From assembly GCF_023953935.1 (NCBI RefSeq), contig NZ_JAMLIW010000010.1:1-64000 (forward strand): DNA of 64,000 bases. Reading direction: 5' to 3'. Below the pieces are notes generated by a model. That model saw only the letters and a program-made list of their open reading frames with translations, searched no databases and was not told the origin of the DNA. Of this stretch, positions 1 to 9,980 are shown one piece after another. How positions within the stretch are numbered: the stretch's first letter is position 1; each line of letters starts with the position of its first letter. Source of the DNA: Thermomonas sp. GTDB lineage: Bacteria; Pseudomonadota; Gammaproteobacteria; Xanthomonadales; Xanthomonadaceae. The position numbers and the translations under genes were made by a program.

Positions 1-52
1 TCGCGGCAAGCCTCAGGCATCCGCAGCGCCTCCCTCGATACTGGAATCCCGA

Positions 53-955
53 ATGTTCTTTCGCAACCTCACCCTGTTCCGCTTCCCCACCACGCTCGAC
101 CTCACCGACCTCGACCAACAACTCAACGACTGCGCGCTCAAGCCGGTTGGCGCGCTGGAACTGTCCTCGCGTGGCTTCATCCCGCCGATGGGCCAGCACG
201 ACGCCGCCTTTCAGCACGTTTGTGACGACGCGCTGTGGCTGACCGTCGGCGGCGAGGACAAATTGCTGCCCGGTGCGGTGGTGAATGACCTGCTGCAAAA
301 GAAATTGGCGGCGATCGAGGAAAAGGACGGCCGCAAGCCCGGCGGGCGCACCCGCAAGCGGATCAAGGATGAGCTCATCACCGAACTGCTGCCGCGTGCG
401 TTCGTGCGGCCGGTGCGCACCGATGCGCTGATCGACCGCCAGCATGGCGTGATCGCGGTGGATACCTCATCGCGCAAGGCGGCAGAGGCCGTGGTCTCGG
501 AAGTGCGTCGCGCGTTGGGCAGCTTCCCGGCGCTGCCGCTGAATGCCGAAACCGCACCGCGTGCGATTTTGACCAGCTGGATCGCCGGCGACCCGTTGCC
601 CGACGGCCTGACCTTGGGTGATGAATGCGAACTGCGCGATCCCACCGACACCGGCGCGGTGGTGAAGATCCAGCGAATGGACCTGTCCGGTGAGGAAATC
701 ACCAAGCACTTGGACGCCGGCAAGCAGGCCACGCGGCTGGCGCTGGTGCTGGATGACCACGTCAGCTTCGTGCTTGGCGAAGATCTGATCGTGCGCAAGT
801 TCAAACTGCTCGACGGCGCAGTGGATCAACTGGAATCCAGCGGCGACGATGACATCGTGGCCGAGCTCCAGACCCGCTTCGCGCTGATGGCCGGCGAGTT
901 CAAGCGCCTGTTCGGCGTGCTGGAGGCCGCGTTCCGGCTCAGTCAGGCGCAGTGA
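53..955 (+). CDS. rdgC: Recombination-associated protein RdgC
   Basis: 300 aa, the usual RdgC length (about 300). In the known family RdgC is a ring-shaped DNA-binding dimer that limits RecA-driven strand exchange. The N-terminus (FFRNLTLFRF), the GFIPPMG segment near residue 44 and the RIKDELITELLPRAF segment near residues 103-117 are typical of the family. Its stop codon overlaps a possible GTG start of the next gene, but I place that gene's start at 1015. No frameshift or unusual composition is seen. Confidence 0.95.
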   Translation: MFFRNLTLFRFPTTLDLTDLDQQLNDCALKPVGALELSSRGFIPPMGQHDAAFQHVCDDALWLTVGGEDKLLPGAVVNDLLQKKLAAIEEKDGRKPGGRTRKRIKDELITELLPRAFVRPVRTDALIDRQHGVIAVDTSSRKAAEAVVSEVRRALGSFPALPLNAETAPRAILTSWIAGDPLPDGLTLGDECELRDPTDTGAVVKIQRMDLSGEEITKHLDAGKQATRLALVLDDHVSFVLGEDLIVRKFKLLDGAVDQLESSGDDDIVAELQTRFALMAGEFKRLFGVLEAAFRLSQAQ

Positions 956-1014
956 CCCCGCAAGCCAGCGACGGTGACCCTCCATCGGCCAATCCAGCGC
1001 GATACACTCGCGCC

Positions 1015-1803
1015 ATGCACGCCCTGTTCCGCCTGCTGTCTCCCACGCACAGTCCCGTGGTCCGGCAGCGTGAGCAGGTGGCATTCACCCTGGCCGATGG
1101 CCGCCGCATCGATGTGCTGCGCGTCCGCGACCCGCGTGCGCGGCGGATCAAGCTCAGCGTGGACGAGCGCGGCGCGCGGTTGACGTTGCCGCTGCGCGCC
1201 AGTCTCGCCGCAGGCGACCGCTTCGTGCACGATCACGGCGATTGGTTGCAACAACAGCTCGACCTGCATGTCAGACACGCCGCGCCGGCGTTGATCGTCG
1301 GGCAGACGATGGCCCTGCCTCTGCGCGGGGAAGACGCCCCCGTGACCTGGCGAACCGCGCGCGCGGCGCGACTCGATTTCGATGCCGCCGGTCAGCTGTG
1401 TTTCCGGTTTCCCGCCAGCGCCGGGCAGGCGGCCGTGCAGCGGGCGCTGCGCGACTTCTACGAAGCCCAAGGCCGGGCCGATCTCGGTCGCTGGCTGCCG
1501 CGCTACCTCCCAGGCTTGCCGCGGGTGCCGCGCCGTTTCACGTTCAAGCGCACCACCGGCCAGTGGGGTTCACTGGCGCACGACGGCAGCCTGTCGCTGG
1601 ATCTGGCCCTGCTGCTCGCGCGTCCCAGGGCGTTCGAATATGTGCTGGTGCACGAATTGTGTCATTTGCTGCAGGCCAATCATTCGCCGCGTTTCTGGCG
1701 CGAGGTCGAAGCCAGATACCCCGGCTGGCGCGATGAACGCGAGTATCTGCGCCACGAGGGGCGTGGCCTGAAATCCCGCCTGCGCGCTCTGTTGGCCGGT
1801 TGA
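1015..1803 (+). CDS. YgjP-like (SprT/DUF45-type) zinc metallopeptidase
   Basis: 262 aa from the ATG at 1015; a GTG at 952 overlapping the rdgC stop is in frame, but the extra 21 residues look non-coding. The C-terminal half has the zinc site HELCH (first His about residue 213), followed by N-H-S-P-R-F-W, the pattern of the YgjP/M48-like metal-dependent hydrolase domain. No signal peptide or membrane segment is visible, so it is probably cytoplasmic. Its substrate is unknown. Confidence 0.85.
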   Translation: MHALFRLLSPTHSPVVRQREQVAFTLADGRRIDVLRVRDPRARRIKLSVDERGARLTLPLRASLAAGDRFVHDHGDWLQQQLDLHVRHAAPALIVGQTMALPLRGEDAPVTWRTARAARLDFDAAGQLCFRFPASAGQAAVQRALRDFYEAQGRADLGRWLPRYLPGLPRVPRRFTFKRTTGQWGSLAHDGSLSLDLALLLARPRAFEYVLVHELCHLLQANHSPRFWREVEARYPGWRDEREYLRHEGRGLKSRLRALLAG

Positions 1804-1854
1804 GCAGAGCATTTGCGTTTGCTTGGAAGTGTCGTTCCAAGCCGAGGTCCCCCG

Positions 1855-2370
1855 ATGAACATTTCGACCCGCAGCGCGCTCGCGCTGGCCCTGTCCGCCC
1901 TGGTACTCACCTTGCCGGCGTGCAAGAAGGCCCGGGATGCCGCCGTCGATGCGGCGCTGGAGCGCGCCACCGGGGTCAAGGTCGATCGTGATGGCAACAC
2001 CGTCACGGTCCAGACCGACGAAGGCCAAGCGCGGATCGCTTCCTCCGAGGACGGCGACAATCTGGCGCTGCCGGCCAGTTTCCCCAAGGACATCCAGCTG
2101 CCCGCCCAATACAAGCTGTCCAGCGTGATGGAATTGGGCGGGGCGCAGGTGTTGTCGATGACCACGCAAGAAGCGATGGGTTCGCTGTTCAACAGCCTGT
2201 CCGGCGGGATGGAGCGCAGCGGCTGGACCCGCGAACTGTCGGCGCAGACCGACGATGGCGGCACGCTCGGCTTCAGCAAGGGCGACCACCACGTGGTGTA
2301 TTACATCGCGAAAAACGAAAACGGCAGCACCGATTTGAACGTCAACGCCACGACCACCACGCAGCAATGA
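1855..2370 (+). CDS. Hypothetical lipoprotein
   Basis: 171 aa. The N-terminus has a short basic region, a hydrophobic stretch and a lipobox ending L-P-A-C, so the protein is predicted to be lipidated at the cysteine near residue 22. The start at 1855 is preceded by a GAGG ribosome-binding site; an upstream ATG at 1813 is in frame but would bury the signal peptide. The mature part is charged, with no domain I recognise, and ends in a threonine-rich tail. It lies between the metallopeptidase and a small membrane protein on the same strand. Confidence 0.75.
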   Translation: MNISTRSALALALSALVLTLPACKKARDAAVDAALERATGVKVDRDGNTVTVQTDEGQARIASSEDGDNLALPASFPKDIQLPAQYKLSSVMELGGAQVLSMTTQEAMGSLFNSLSGGMERSGWTRELSAQTDDGGTLGFSKGDHHVVYYIAKNENGSTDLNVNATTTTQQ

Positions 2371-2442
2371 TGCCTGCCGGCGTCGGCTGGCCGACGCTGG
2401 CGGCAAGACGGTTCCGCGGGACCTGACACCGGCAGGCTCAAG

Positions 2443-2700
2443 ATGTCTCAGGGCGGTTACGAGCAGATCCTTGCCGTGAGTCCGCGCGACGCGCGCTGGT
2501 ATCGGCTGTCCGAACAGCTGATCATGATCTTCGGCGTGATGACGCTGCTGCTCGTGTTTTTCAGCCTCGTGCTGTGGGTCCAGGGTTCCGCGAAGGTCCC
2601 CCTGCGCCAGGTGTTGTTCCTGATCGGGCCATTTCCGCTTGCTTGCGCGCTCAGCGTCTGGATCCACAGGCGCATCGCCCGCCGGCATGGCCTGCTTTGA
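2443..2700 (+). CDS. Small two-helix membrane protein, unknown function
   Basis: 85 aa with two clear transmembrane helices (about residues 27-47 and 55-74) and a basic C-terminal end. No domain is recognised. It follows the lipoprotein gene by 72 bp on the same strand and is convergent with the alpha/beta hydrolase gene, whose stop lies 31 bp downstream. Composition matches its neighbours. Confidence 0.65.
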   Translation: MSQGGYEQILAVSPRDARWYRLSEQLIMIFGVMTLLLVFFSLVLWVQGSAKVPLRQVLFLIGPFPLACALSVWIHRRIARRHGLL

Positions 2701-2730
2701 ACGTTGCTGAATCCGCATTCCTGGCGCAGG

Positions 2731-3588
2731 TCATTGCTGGCGAAGAAACGGCGCGATCACCGCGGCCACCCGTGCCGGCTGCTGCATGTGCAGGTGGTGG
2801 CCGCCCGCCAGCACTTCCATTCGCCCCTTCGGCAGCGCGGCCACGCGCCGACGGCGTTCCGCGTCCGGCAGATAGGGCTGCGGCGGATCGGCGAACAGCA
2901 CCAGCGTCGGACATTCGATGCCGGCGAGCAGGTCGTCTGCCTGCGCCTGGGTCATCCGCACCAGCGTCGGCAACGTCAGGCGTGGATCGCTGCTCCAGAC
3001 GAAACCGCCGTCCACGGAGCGCACGCCGCGTTCAACCAGCAGCCGCAGCAACTCCGGTTCAAGTCCGGCGCCGGGGGCGCGCAAGGCGGCAAAACGCGCC
3101 TGCACGGCGCTGTCGATATCCGGAAACACGCGCAGATGCTTGCCCTTGAGCGCCCGCTGCGCGGCTACCGCCTCGTGCAGACGGGCGCCGGTGCGCTCCG
3201 GTGCTTCGGTCAGCACGCCCAGCGCTTCGATCGTCGCCAGTCGTTCGATCCGCTCCGGGCAGGCACAGGCCACCAGGCTGGCGATCGCCCCGCCCATCGA
3301 ATGCCCGAGCAGGCGGAAGCGATCCCAGCCGAGCGCGTCTGCCGCATCGAGCACGCTGGCAATGCTGCCGGCAAAGGAATAGTCGCCGCCGGCGCCCAGA
3401 TGCGCGCTGTGGCCGTGGCCGGGCAGGTCGATCGCCACCAGTTCGACGGCGCCCAGATGCGGCGCCAGCGGCAGGAAGCTGGCGGCGTTGTCGAGCCAGC
3501 CGTGCAGCGCCAGCACGCGCGGCCCTTTCCGGTCGTTGGACAGGGCGGCAAGTTCGCCCAGCGGCGTACGCAGGGAAAACGCGCGCAT
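2731..3588 (-). CDS. Alpha/beta-fold hydrolase
   Basis: 285 aa from the ATG at 3588, whose first base is the last base of the hemH stop codon, so the two genes are probably translationally coupled; an ATG 9 nt further upstream is also in frame. The fold is shown by LALHGWLD (oxyanion region, residues 26-33), the nucleophile elbow G-H-S-M-G with Ser at about 97, and a C-terminal G-H-H-L-H that would supply the catalytic His. No signal peptide. Substrate cannot be read from sequence; esterase or lipase-like activity is inferred. Confidence 0.85.
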   Translation of the reverse strand: MRAFSLRTPLGELAALSNDRKGPRVLALHGWLDNAASFLPLAPHLGAVELVAIDLPGHGHSAHLGAGGDYSFAGSIASVLDAADALGWDRFRLLGHSMGGAIASLVACACPERIERLATIEALGVLTEAPERTGARLHEAVAAQRALKGKHLRVFPDIDSAVQARFAALRAPGAGLEPELLRLLVERGVRSVDGGFVWSSDPRLTLPTLVRMTQAQADDLLAGIECPTLVLFADPPQPYLPDAERRRRVAALPKGRMEVLAGGHHLHMQQPARVAAVIAPFLRQQ

Positions 3589-4562
3589 CAGGACCACCCC
3601 GCGTCGCTGCGCGCCAGCTTCGCCAGCACATCGGCGTGCATCGGCGAACCGTTCAGGCAGCGGATATAGCGCAGCGTTTCACCGCCGGCCGCGCGGAAAG
3701 CTTCGGCGTTTTGCAGCGCGATTTCCTCCAGCGTTTCCAGGCAATCGGCGGCAAATCCCGGGCACACCACGTCGACCGTATGCACGCCTTGCCGGGCCAG
3801 CTCCTGCAGCGTTTGCAGGGTGTAGGGCTGCAGCCAGCGCTCCGGCCCGAAACGCGACTGGAAGGTGAGCAGAAGGGCATCGCGCTCCACCCCGAGCGCG
3901 TGCGCAATGGCCTGGGTGCTGGCCTCGCACTGGGCCGCATACGGGTCGCCGGCGCGCACCAGCCGCTCGGGAATGCCGTGGTAGGACAGCAGCAGCCGCT
4001 GGCCACGCCCGTGCTCGGCGTGGAAGGCGCGGATCGACGCGGCGATGGCGGCGGCCCAGTCCGGATCGGCGTGGTAGTCGTGCAGCAGTTCCACCCGCAT
4101 TCCGGACCCGTGCATCGCAATCGCATCGGCCATGCTGGCCGTGGTGGTGGTGGAATACTGCGGGTACAGCGGCAGCACCCGCACCCGGCGCACGCCGCGC
4201 TCGCGCAGTGACGCCAGCGCCGCGGCCAGCGGCGGTGTGCCGTAGCGCATCGCGTAGCCCACTTCCCGATCCGGCAAGCGCTCCTGCACGGCCCGCGCCA
4301 GCGCGGCAGTGTGGACCGCCAGCGGCGAACCGCCGTCCAGCCAGATGCTGGCGTACTTGTGTGCCACCTTCGGGCTGCGGCGCGGCAGGATGACCCAGCG
4401 CAACAGCGGCCGCCACAGCCAGCGCGGGATCTGGACCACCCGCGGGTCGGACAGAAATTCGCGCAGATAGGCAGACACCGCCGCCGGCGTGGCCGCGGCC
4501 GGCGTACCGAGGTTGGCCAGGAGCAGCGCCGGCGGTACTTCAGAAGAAGGAGGCATGTGCAT
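3588..4562 (-). CDS. hemH: Ferrochelatase
   Basis: 324 aa, within the usual range for HemH. It inserts Fe(II) into protoporphyrin IX, the last step of protoheme synthesis. Visible family signatures are LLLANLGTP near the N-terminus, the S-Y-H-G-I-P motif holding the metal-site histidine, and a C-terminal C-P-G-F-A-A-D-C-L-E-T-L-E-E-I segment with the conserved acidic residues. An ATG two codons downstream of the first one is an equally good start. It is the first gene of a two-gene unit with the alpha/beta hydrolase. Confidence 0.95.
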   Translation of the reverse strand: MHMPPSSEVPPALLLANLGTPAAATPAAVSAYLREFLSDPRVVQIPRWLWRPLLRWVILPRRSPKVAHKYASIWLDGGSPLAVHTAALARAVQERLPDREVGYAMRYGTPPLAAALASLRERGVRRVRVLPLYPQYSTTTTASMADAIAMHGSGMRVELLHDYHADPDWAAAIAASIRAFHAEHGRGQRLLLSYHGIPERLVRAGDPYAAQCEASTQAIAHALGVERDALLLTFQSRFGPERWLQPYTLQTLQELARQGVHTVDVVCPGFAADCLETLEEIALQNAEAFRAAGGETLRYIRCLNGSPMHADVLAKLARSDAGWS

Positions 4563-4711
4563 AGCATCGCATGCGGGGCGCGCTCACCCGCAGCTGCGTG
4601 CCGCAACGCCCGCGCAAACACCATCATTCCGATCGGAACAACGGTGACACCCGTGCCTCATTGCGGCCGCGGCGGGCCCGCCGCCGTGGCCGCAAATGGG
4701 CGAATTCCGGT

Positions 4712-6628
4712 TTACTTGCGCGCGGTCAGGATCGGCGTCAGGTAGTCGGGACGGCCTTCGATGCGCTCCAGGTGCGGGTAGCGCAGGCCGTCGTGGTAGT
4801 CGATCCGCACCGTGCGGTAGCGGTCGAATTCCTTGACCAGCAGTTCGATCGGCGCGGTCGTGCCCTTGGCCGCCTTGACCGCGTCTTCCAGCACGTCCTG
4901 CGAATACGCCTGGCCGTTGACGGCGATCACGCTGGCGCCGCTGCCGAGCCCGACATTGAACGCCGGACTGTCCCAGCGCACGTCGGAAATGGCGCCGTCC
5001 TTGCCGATCATCAATCCCAGCGAATAGACGAAATCAGCGCCGCCCCAGCGCGGGCTGGCGCTGCCCTTGGCGTAGGCGCTGGGGGTGTCCTTGAACACCA
5101 GCCGCCAGCCGGCCGCCTCGATGCCGCCGGTCAGGCCGACGCGGCCGTCGAGACGCTCGCGCAGGAAGCTCTTCCAGTCGTGCGGATAGACCGCGTTGAG
5201 CGTCGCCACCACGTCGTCGAAAGTGTAGGTGTTCTGCACCTTCCACTCGCCGTCGTTGACGCCGAAGAAGGCGCGGGCGAAGTCATCCAGCGACTTCTTG
5301 CCGCCGCTGCCAGCGCGGATCAGCGCATCGGCTTCCAGCCAGATCATCTGGCCGCCGGAGTAGTAGTCCTCGCTCATCTGGTAATTGCGATAGGCGAGCG
5401 GGGCGCGGCTGGCGATGATCGGGTCGTTGGTGGTGTCCTGCACATTGCGCCAGCTCAGGCCCGGGCGGTTTTCCGCATAGGTCGCGGCGACCAGCGCCAG
5501 CGCGTCGATCGAGGCCGGCAGCGGGCGCATGCCGCTGCGCGCGGCCAGCACGTTGCCCCAGTACTGGGTCTGGCCTTCGTAGACCCACAGCAGGCTGTCC
5601 TGCATCGGCACGTTGAAGTTCGGCGTCCACAGATCCGCCGGGCGGCGGTATTTGCCATTCCAGGAATGGGTGAACTCGTGCGCCAGCAGATCGCTGAACC
5701 CGACCTTCTCCTTCCAGTCGGTGAAATAGCCGGTCCCCATCCCGTTTTCACTGGAACGCTGGTGTTCCAGGCCGTTGCCGCCCATCTGATCGGACAGCGA
5801 GAACAGGAACTGGTAGTGATCGAAATGCTGGGCGCCGAACAGCTTGAACGCCTGCGCGACCATGGCACGGTGGATGTCCACCTGCGCCGGCTTGGCCTCC
5901 AGATACTTGGCCGCGTCGGCCACCACGCCCAGCCGCACCGGGCGCGCGCTGCCGGTCGGGGTCAGGTCGATCTGGCGCGCGTAGCGGCCGGCGTACACCG
6001 GCGAGTCGGCAAGGATGTCGAACGGCACGTCCTCGTAATTGACGGTATTGCCGCTGCGGCCCTCTTCGTGCAACGCGGTGAACGCGGTCCAGCCGGCCGG
6101 ATAGGTGACCCGGGTATCGAACATGATCCGGGACATGTAGTGCCCGGCCGGATACAGCGCGGTGGAAATGAATTGCAGGTTGAGCATGTTCGGCGTCATC
6201 ACCACCCGCCCCTGGCCGGGGCCGGTGGCGGTAAGGAAATCGAACTCGACCACGACCTCGGTGGCGCCCTCCGGCACGGTGATGTGGAAGGCGGCCACGT
6301 TCAGCGGGTCGCGCTTCCAAGCCAGGGTCTGGCCATTGGCCTTGAAGGTGATGCCGGCCAGCTTGTCCAGTGACCCCCGCGGCGTGTGCCCGCCGGGAAT
6401 CCACATCGGGTAGAGCAGGGTCAATTCACCGGGCGTGGCAGGAATGGTTTCGCGCACCTTGAAGATGCGCTGGTTGAGATTGGTGGCGTCGACTTCGAGC
6501 CGGATCGTGCCGGGATAGGCCACGTCCTGCGGCGGCTGGACCGCGGGCGACGCGTATTGGGCGTGGACGCCGGCGCTGGTGGCCATCAACAGCGGCAGGG
6601 CGAGCGGCAGCAGGCATTGGCGGATCAT
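4712..6628 (-). CDS. Secreted M61-family (glycyl aminopeptidase-like) metallopeptidase
   Basis: 638 aa from the ATG at 6628; the frame stays open further upstream, but only this start gives a proper signal peptide (about residues 1-24, ending V-H-A-Q). The mature protein has the M61 N-terminal beta domain, the zinc motif HEFTH (first His about residue 317) and a C-terminal PDZ-like region. M61 enzymes cleave N-terminal Gly or Ala in characterised members. Location is periplasmic or extracellular. It stands alone, divergent from the I78 inhibitor gene. Confidence 0.88.
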   Translation of the reverse strand: MIRQCLLPLALPLLMATSAGVHAQYASPAVQPPQDVAYPGTIRLEVDATNLNQRIFKVRETIPATPGELTLLYPMWIPGGHTPRGSLDKLAGITFKANGQTLAWKRDPLNVAAFHITVPEGATEVVVEFDFLTATGPGQGRVVMTPNMLNLQFISTALYPAGHYMSRIMFDTRVTYPAGWTAFTALHEEGRSGNTVNYEDVPFDILADSPVYAGRYARQIDLTPTGSARPVRLGVVADAAKYLEAKPAQVDIHRAMVAQAFKLFGAQHFDHYQFLFSLSDQMGGNGLEHQRSSENGMGTGYFTDWKEKVGFSDLLAHEFTHSWNGKYRRPADLWTPNFNVPMQDSLLWVYEGQTQYWGNVLAARSGMRPLPASIDALALVAATYAENRPGLSWRNVQDTTNDPIIASRAPLAYRNYQMSEDYYSGGQMIWLEADALIRAGSGGKKSLDDFARAFFGVNDGEWKVQNTYTFDDVVATLNAVYPHDWKSFLRERLDGRVGLTGGIEAAGWRLVFKDTPSAYAKGSASPRWGGADFVYSLGLMIGKDGAISDVRWDSPAFNVGLGSGASVIAVNGQAYSQDVLEDAVKAAKGTTAPIELLVKEFDRYRTVRIDYHDGLRYPHLERIEGRPDYLTPILTARK

Positions 6629-6757
6629 GGGTGGCTCCGTACGCGGGTCAAACCACCATCCTAGTCGCCGCGGCTGGCGGCTTCCTCTGCCGAAAGCCAT
6701 GCAAGCCCGGTTCATGCAGGCTCTGGCAGGATGAGTCACCCCATTCAGGAATACCCC

Positions 6758-7054
6758 ATGCGCGCTCTGTCGCTGTGCCTCCCGGTTCTCCTGCTGTCGG
6801 CCTGCGCCGGCCAACCCGCCGCGGACGCGCCGGCCGCGAGCCCCACGATGCAGGCCTGCAACGCCGAAGCAGCCAGCGGTCTGGTGGGCCAGCCGGCCAC
6901 GCCGACCAATGTCGAAGCCGCCCGGCTTGCTGCCGGTGCCGCCAGCGTGCGCGCTCTTGGCCCCTCCGATCCGATGACCCTGGATTTTCGCGGTGACCGC
7001 CTGAACGTCATCAAGGACGCCGCTGGCGCGATTGCCCAAGTGCGCTGTGGGTGA
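6758..7054 (+). CDS. I78-family peptidase inhibitor lipoprotein
   Basis: 98 aa. Lipobox L-L-S-A-C in a short signal peptide; start at 6758 preceded by AGGA. The mature domain shows the I78 pattern: an early Cys, a G-x-P loop, R-A-L-G-P, D-P-M-T-L-D-F-R-x-D-R-L-N-V, and a final C-G. In the family these are small inhibitors of subtilisin- or chymotrypsin-like serine proteases. It lies head to head with the M61 peptidase, which is a metalloenzyme, so a direct inhibitor-target pairing is not implied. Confidence 0.8.
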   Translation: MRALSLCLPVLLLSACAGQPAADAPAASPTMQACNAEAASGLVGQPATPTNVEAARLAAGAASVRALGPSDPMTLDFRGDRLNVIKDAAGAIAQVRCG

Positions 7055-7123
7055 TGTGCTGCGGGTGATGCGCGGCGGCTGAATTCGAACATCTGGCCCG
7101 ATCGGCCACGGGGCCGGCGCGTC

Positions 7124-7717
7124 TCAGGCCGCAAATGCGTCCGTTGCCAGCCACAGGGCGTGCTCGCGCACGTCTTCGGGCCAGGCCAGCAGCAGGCTTT
7201 CGAAACGCCCGGCCTCGCCGGCGAACAGGGCGCGAGCGGATTCCTCGAACTCCGGAGCGTCGCCGACCATCTCCAGCAGGAACCGGTACGTCGCTTCCTG
7301 CGCGGCGCGCCGGCGGTCGCTGCCGGCGCTGACCTTGCGCGCCGCGTCCACCAGCCGCCGCAGCGCCACCGAGGCGCCGCCGGGCTGCGCCGCCAGCCAG
7401 TCCCAGTGTCGCGGCAGCAGGGTCACTTCGCGCGCCACCACGCCCAGCCTCGGGCGCCCGGGTCGGCGCTTTTCCGCGGGTTTGCCCGCGCCTGCGAGCG
7501 CCGCCTCGGGCTGTTCGATCAGACGCAGGAAATCGGCCGCCGGCAGTTCCAGCGGCAGCTCCAGCGCGCGCCCGGTGGCATCTTCGAACACCCGCAGCGG
7601 CCGCTCCGGGTGAGCGTCGTAGGCCTGTTTGGCCTTCATCGCCACGTGCCGAAGTTCGCCGGTGGCGATCCGAACCGAACTGGAAAACGCGGTGCTGCGC
7701 TGAGAGGGGTTGAACAT
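7124..7717 (-). CDS. DUF2239 family protein
   Basis: 197 aa. The N-terminal third has the pattern of DUF2239 proteins (G-E-L-R-H-V-A-M-K-A-K then R-V-F-E-D-A-T-G-R). A basic linker K-R-R-P-G-R-P-R-L near residue 85, resembling an AT-hook, leads to a helical part in which PRHWDWLAAQPGG is strongly family-like. Function is not known; nucleic-acid binding is only a guess from the basic linker. No signal peptide. Confidence 0.8.
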   Translation of the reverse strand: MFNPSQRSTAFSSSVRIATGELRHVAMKAKQAYDAHPERPLRVFEDATGRALELPLELPAADFLRLIEQPEAALAGAGKPAEKRRPGRPRLGVVAREVTLLPRHWDWLAAQPGGASVALRRLVDAARKVSAGSDRRRAAQEATYRFLLEMVGDAPEFEESARALFAGEAGRFESLLLAWPEDVREHALWLATDAFAA

Positions 7718-7771
7718 GACGGCCTCCAGAGTACGACGTCACATTTTACCCGGATAAATCATGAAATCAAC

Positions 7772-8368
7772 TCAACGCCCGGATTCCACCGCGATGAACT
7801 GCAGGAACTCGGTGCGGGTGCGGGCATCTTCCTGGAAGCTGCCGAGCATTCGCGATGTCACCATGCCAACGCCCCGCTTGTGGATGCCGCGGGTGGTCAT
7901 GCACTCGTGCGCGCCGATCGCCACCACGCCCACGCCCAACGGCTGCAGCGCGCGCTGGATGCAGTCGGCGATCTGCGCGGTCATCTTTTCCTGCACCTGG
8001 AACCGCTTGGCATAAGCCTCGACCACCCGCGCCAGCTTGCTGATCCCGACCACCTTGCCGTTGGGCAGGTAGCCGATGTGGACCTTGCCGATGATCGGCG
8101 CCATGTGGTGCTCGCAGTGGCTTTCGAACTGGATGTCGCGCAGCACCACCATGCCGTCGTAGCCGCCGACGTGCTCGAAGGTGCGCTGCAGGTAATCGTC
8201 CGGGTCGAGCGAATAGCCGGCGAACCACTCGCCGTAGGCATCGACCACCCGCCGCGGCGTGTCCAGCAGGCCCTCGCGCGCGGGATCATCGCCAGCCCAT
8301 TTCAAGAGCGTGCGCACGGCGTCTTCGGCCTGGCTGCGGGTGATGTCGTGGCGAATCTCTTCGGTCAT
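7772..8368 (-). CDS. folE: GTP cyclohydrolase I (copy 1)
   Basis: 198 aa, full length. Converts GTP to 7,8-dihydroneopterin triphosphate, the entry step to folate. The zinc and active-site residues are all present: H-C-E-H-H-M-A-P, and H-E-C-M-T-T-R-G with the second cysteine ligand, then [10 protein letters not shown]. It lies between DUF2239 and the divergent CoA-transferase gene. A second complete FolE is encoded at 27924-28559; this copy has the more conventional sequence and is the likelier folate enzyme. Confidence 0.95.
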   Translation of the reverse strand: MTEEIRHDITRSQAEDAVRTLLKWAGDDPAREGLLDTPRRVVDAYGEWFAGYSLDPDDYLQRTFEHVGGYDGMVVLRDIQFESHCEHHMAPIIGKVHIGYLPNGKVVGISKLARVVEAYAKRFQVQEKMTAQIADCIQRALQPLGVGVVAIGAHECMTTRGIHKRGVGMVTSRMLGSFQEDARTRTEFLQFIAVESGR

Positions 8369-8462
8369 GGGTGTCCTCGCAAATGATCATGGTAGCGCGC
8401 AGGTCGCGCTTTCCCCTTCAGCGTGGACAATACCCGCTGTGCCGGCAAGAGCGCGTGGCGAA

Positions 8463-9980
8463 ATGGGCGAAGATCGAATCCAGCGGGTATCCCTGCGCGC
8501 GCGCGTGATGGATGCCGACCGCGCCGCGGCGCTGATTGCACCCGCCGCCACGGTGGCGATGAGCGGCTTCACCGGCGCCGGCCATCCCAAGGCGGTGCCG
8601 CAGGCGCTGGCGCGGCGGATCGAGGCTTCCCACGCCGCCGGCACGCCGTTCAAGATCAACCTGTTTACCGGCGCTTCGACCGCGCCCGAACTCGACGGCG
8701 CGCTGGCCCATGCCGACGGCATTGCCCTGCGGCTGCCGTTCCAGAGCGATCCGGAGGCGCGGCGGCGGATCAATGCCGGCCAGATGGAATATCTCGACAT
8801 GCACCTATCGCATCTGCCGCAGGAGGTGTGGTTCGGGTTTCACAACGCGATCGACGTTGCCGTGGTGGAAGTTGCCGCGATTTTCGAAGACGGCAGCTTG
8901 CTGCCCACCACCTCGGTTGGCAACAACAAGACCTGGCTGGACCTGGGCCAGCGGATCATCCTGGAAGTCAACGCCTGGCAGCCGCTGGAATTGCAGGGGT
9001 TGCACGACATCTATTACGGCACCGCGCTGCCGCCGCAGCGCCAGCCCATTCCGCTGATCCACGGCGACGACCGCATCGGCCAGCCCACGCTGCGCTGCGA
9101 TCCGGAGCGCATCGCCGCCATCGTCCTGACCGACGCGCCGGACCGCAGCAACCGCTTCGACCCGATTGACGACGACTGCCGCCGCATCGCCGGGCACTTG
9201 ATCGAGTTTTTGCGTCACGAGGTCGCGCGCGGACGGCTGCCGGCGACACTGCTGCCGATCCAGTCGGGCGTGGGCAATATCCCCAACGCGGTGCTGGCCG
9301 GACTGGCCCAGGCTGGGTTCCACGATCTGGGCGCGTTCACCGAAGTGATCCAGGACGGCATGCTCGATCTGCTGGAAGCGGGCGTGCTGCGCTATGCCTC
9401 GGCCACCGGCTTCAACTTCAGCCCGCAGGCCGAAGCGCGCTTCCGCGACCGCCTCGGCTCCCTTCGCAACCGCATCGTGCTGCGTTCGCTGGGCATCTCC
9501 AACCATCCCGAGCTGATTCGCCGGCTGGGCTGCATCTGCATGAACGGGATGCTGGAAGCCGACATCTACGGCAACGTCAATTCCACCCATGTCATGGGTT
9601 CGAGCATCATGAACGGCATCGGCGGCTCCGGCGATTTCGCCCGCAATGGCTTTCTGTCGATCTTCATGAGCCGTTCCACGGCACGCGGTGGCAGCATCTC
9701 CACGCTGGTGCCGATGGTCAGCCATGTCGATCACTGCGAGCATGACGTCGCGGTGCTGGTGACCGAACAAGGCTTGGCCGACCTGCGCGGGTTGTCGCCC
9801 AAGCAGCGCGCGCGCCAGATCATCGCCCGCTGCGCGCACCCGGATTATCGCGATGCCCTGCGGGACTACTTCGACCGCGCCTGTCGGGACAGCCGCGGCA
9901 AACACACGCCGCATCTGCTGCGCGAAGCGCTGTCCTGGCACCAGCGCTGGTTGGAGACGGGAACGATGCGCACGCCATGA
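8463..9980 (+). CDS. Acetyl-CoA hydrolase / succinate:CoA transferase family protein
   Basis: 505 aa from the ATG at 8463; the frame is open upstream but overlaps folE. Family I CoA-transferase of the Ach1/Cat1/ScpC group: [10 protein letters not shown] near the N-terminus, the segment G-N-V-N-S-T-H-V, then [11 protein letters not shown], and [10 protein letters not shown] near the C-terminus. Known members move CoA between acetyl- or propionyl-CoA and succinate, through a glutamyl-CoA intermediate. Which acyl-CoA is used cannot be told. Its stop overlaps the next start by 4 nt (ATGA). Confidence 0.9.
   Translation: MGEDRIQRVSLRARVMDADRAAALIAPAATVAMSGFTGAGHPKAVPQALARRIEASHAAGTPFKINLFTGASTAPELDGALAHADGIALRLPFQSDPEARRRINAGQMEYLDMHLSHLPQEVWFGFHNAIDVAVVEVAAIFEDGSLLPTTSVGNNKTWLDLGQRIILEVNAWQPLELQGLHDIYYGTALPPQRQPIPLIHGDDRIGQPTLRCDPERIAAIVLTDAPDRSNRFDPIDDDCRRIAGHLIEFLRHEVARGRLPATLLPIQSGVGNIPNAVLAGLAQAGFHDLGAFTEVIQDGMLDLLEAGVLRYASATGFNFSPQAEARFRDRLGSLRNRIVLRSLGISNHPELIRRLGCICMNGMLEADIYGNVNSTHVMGSSIMNGIGGSGDFARNGFLSIFMSRSTARGGSISTLVPMVSHVDHCEHDVAVLVTEQGLADLRGLSPKQRARQIIARCAHPDYRDALRDYFDRACRDSRGKHTPHLLREALSWHQRWLETGTMRTP

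Noticed and set aside
952-1014. GTG start at 952 for the YgjP-type gene
   Set aside because: It overlaps the rdgC stop, but the 21 added residues lack family similarity, and the ATG at 1015 gives a normal N-terminus.
6629-7039. N-terminal extension of the M61 peptidase frame
   Set aside because: It would put the signal peptide in the middle of the protein and overlaps the oppositely oriented I78 inhibitor gene.
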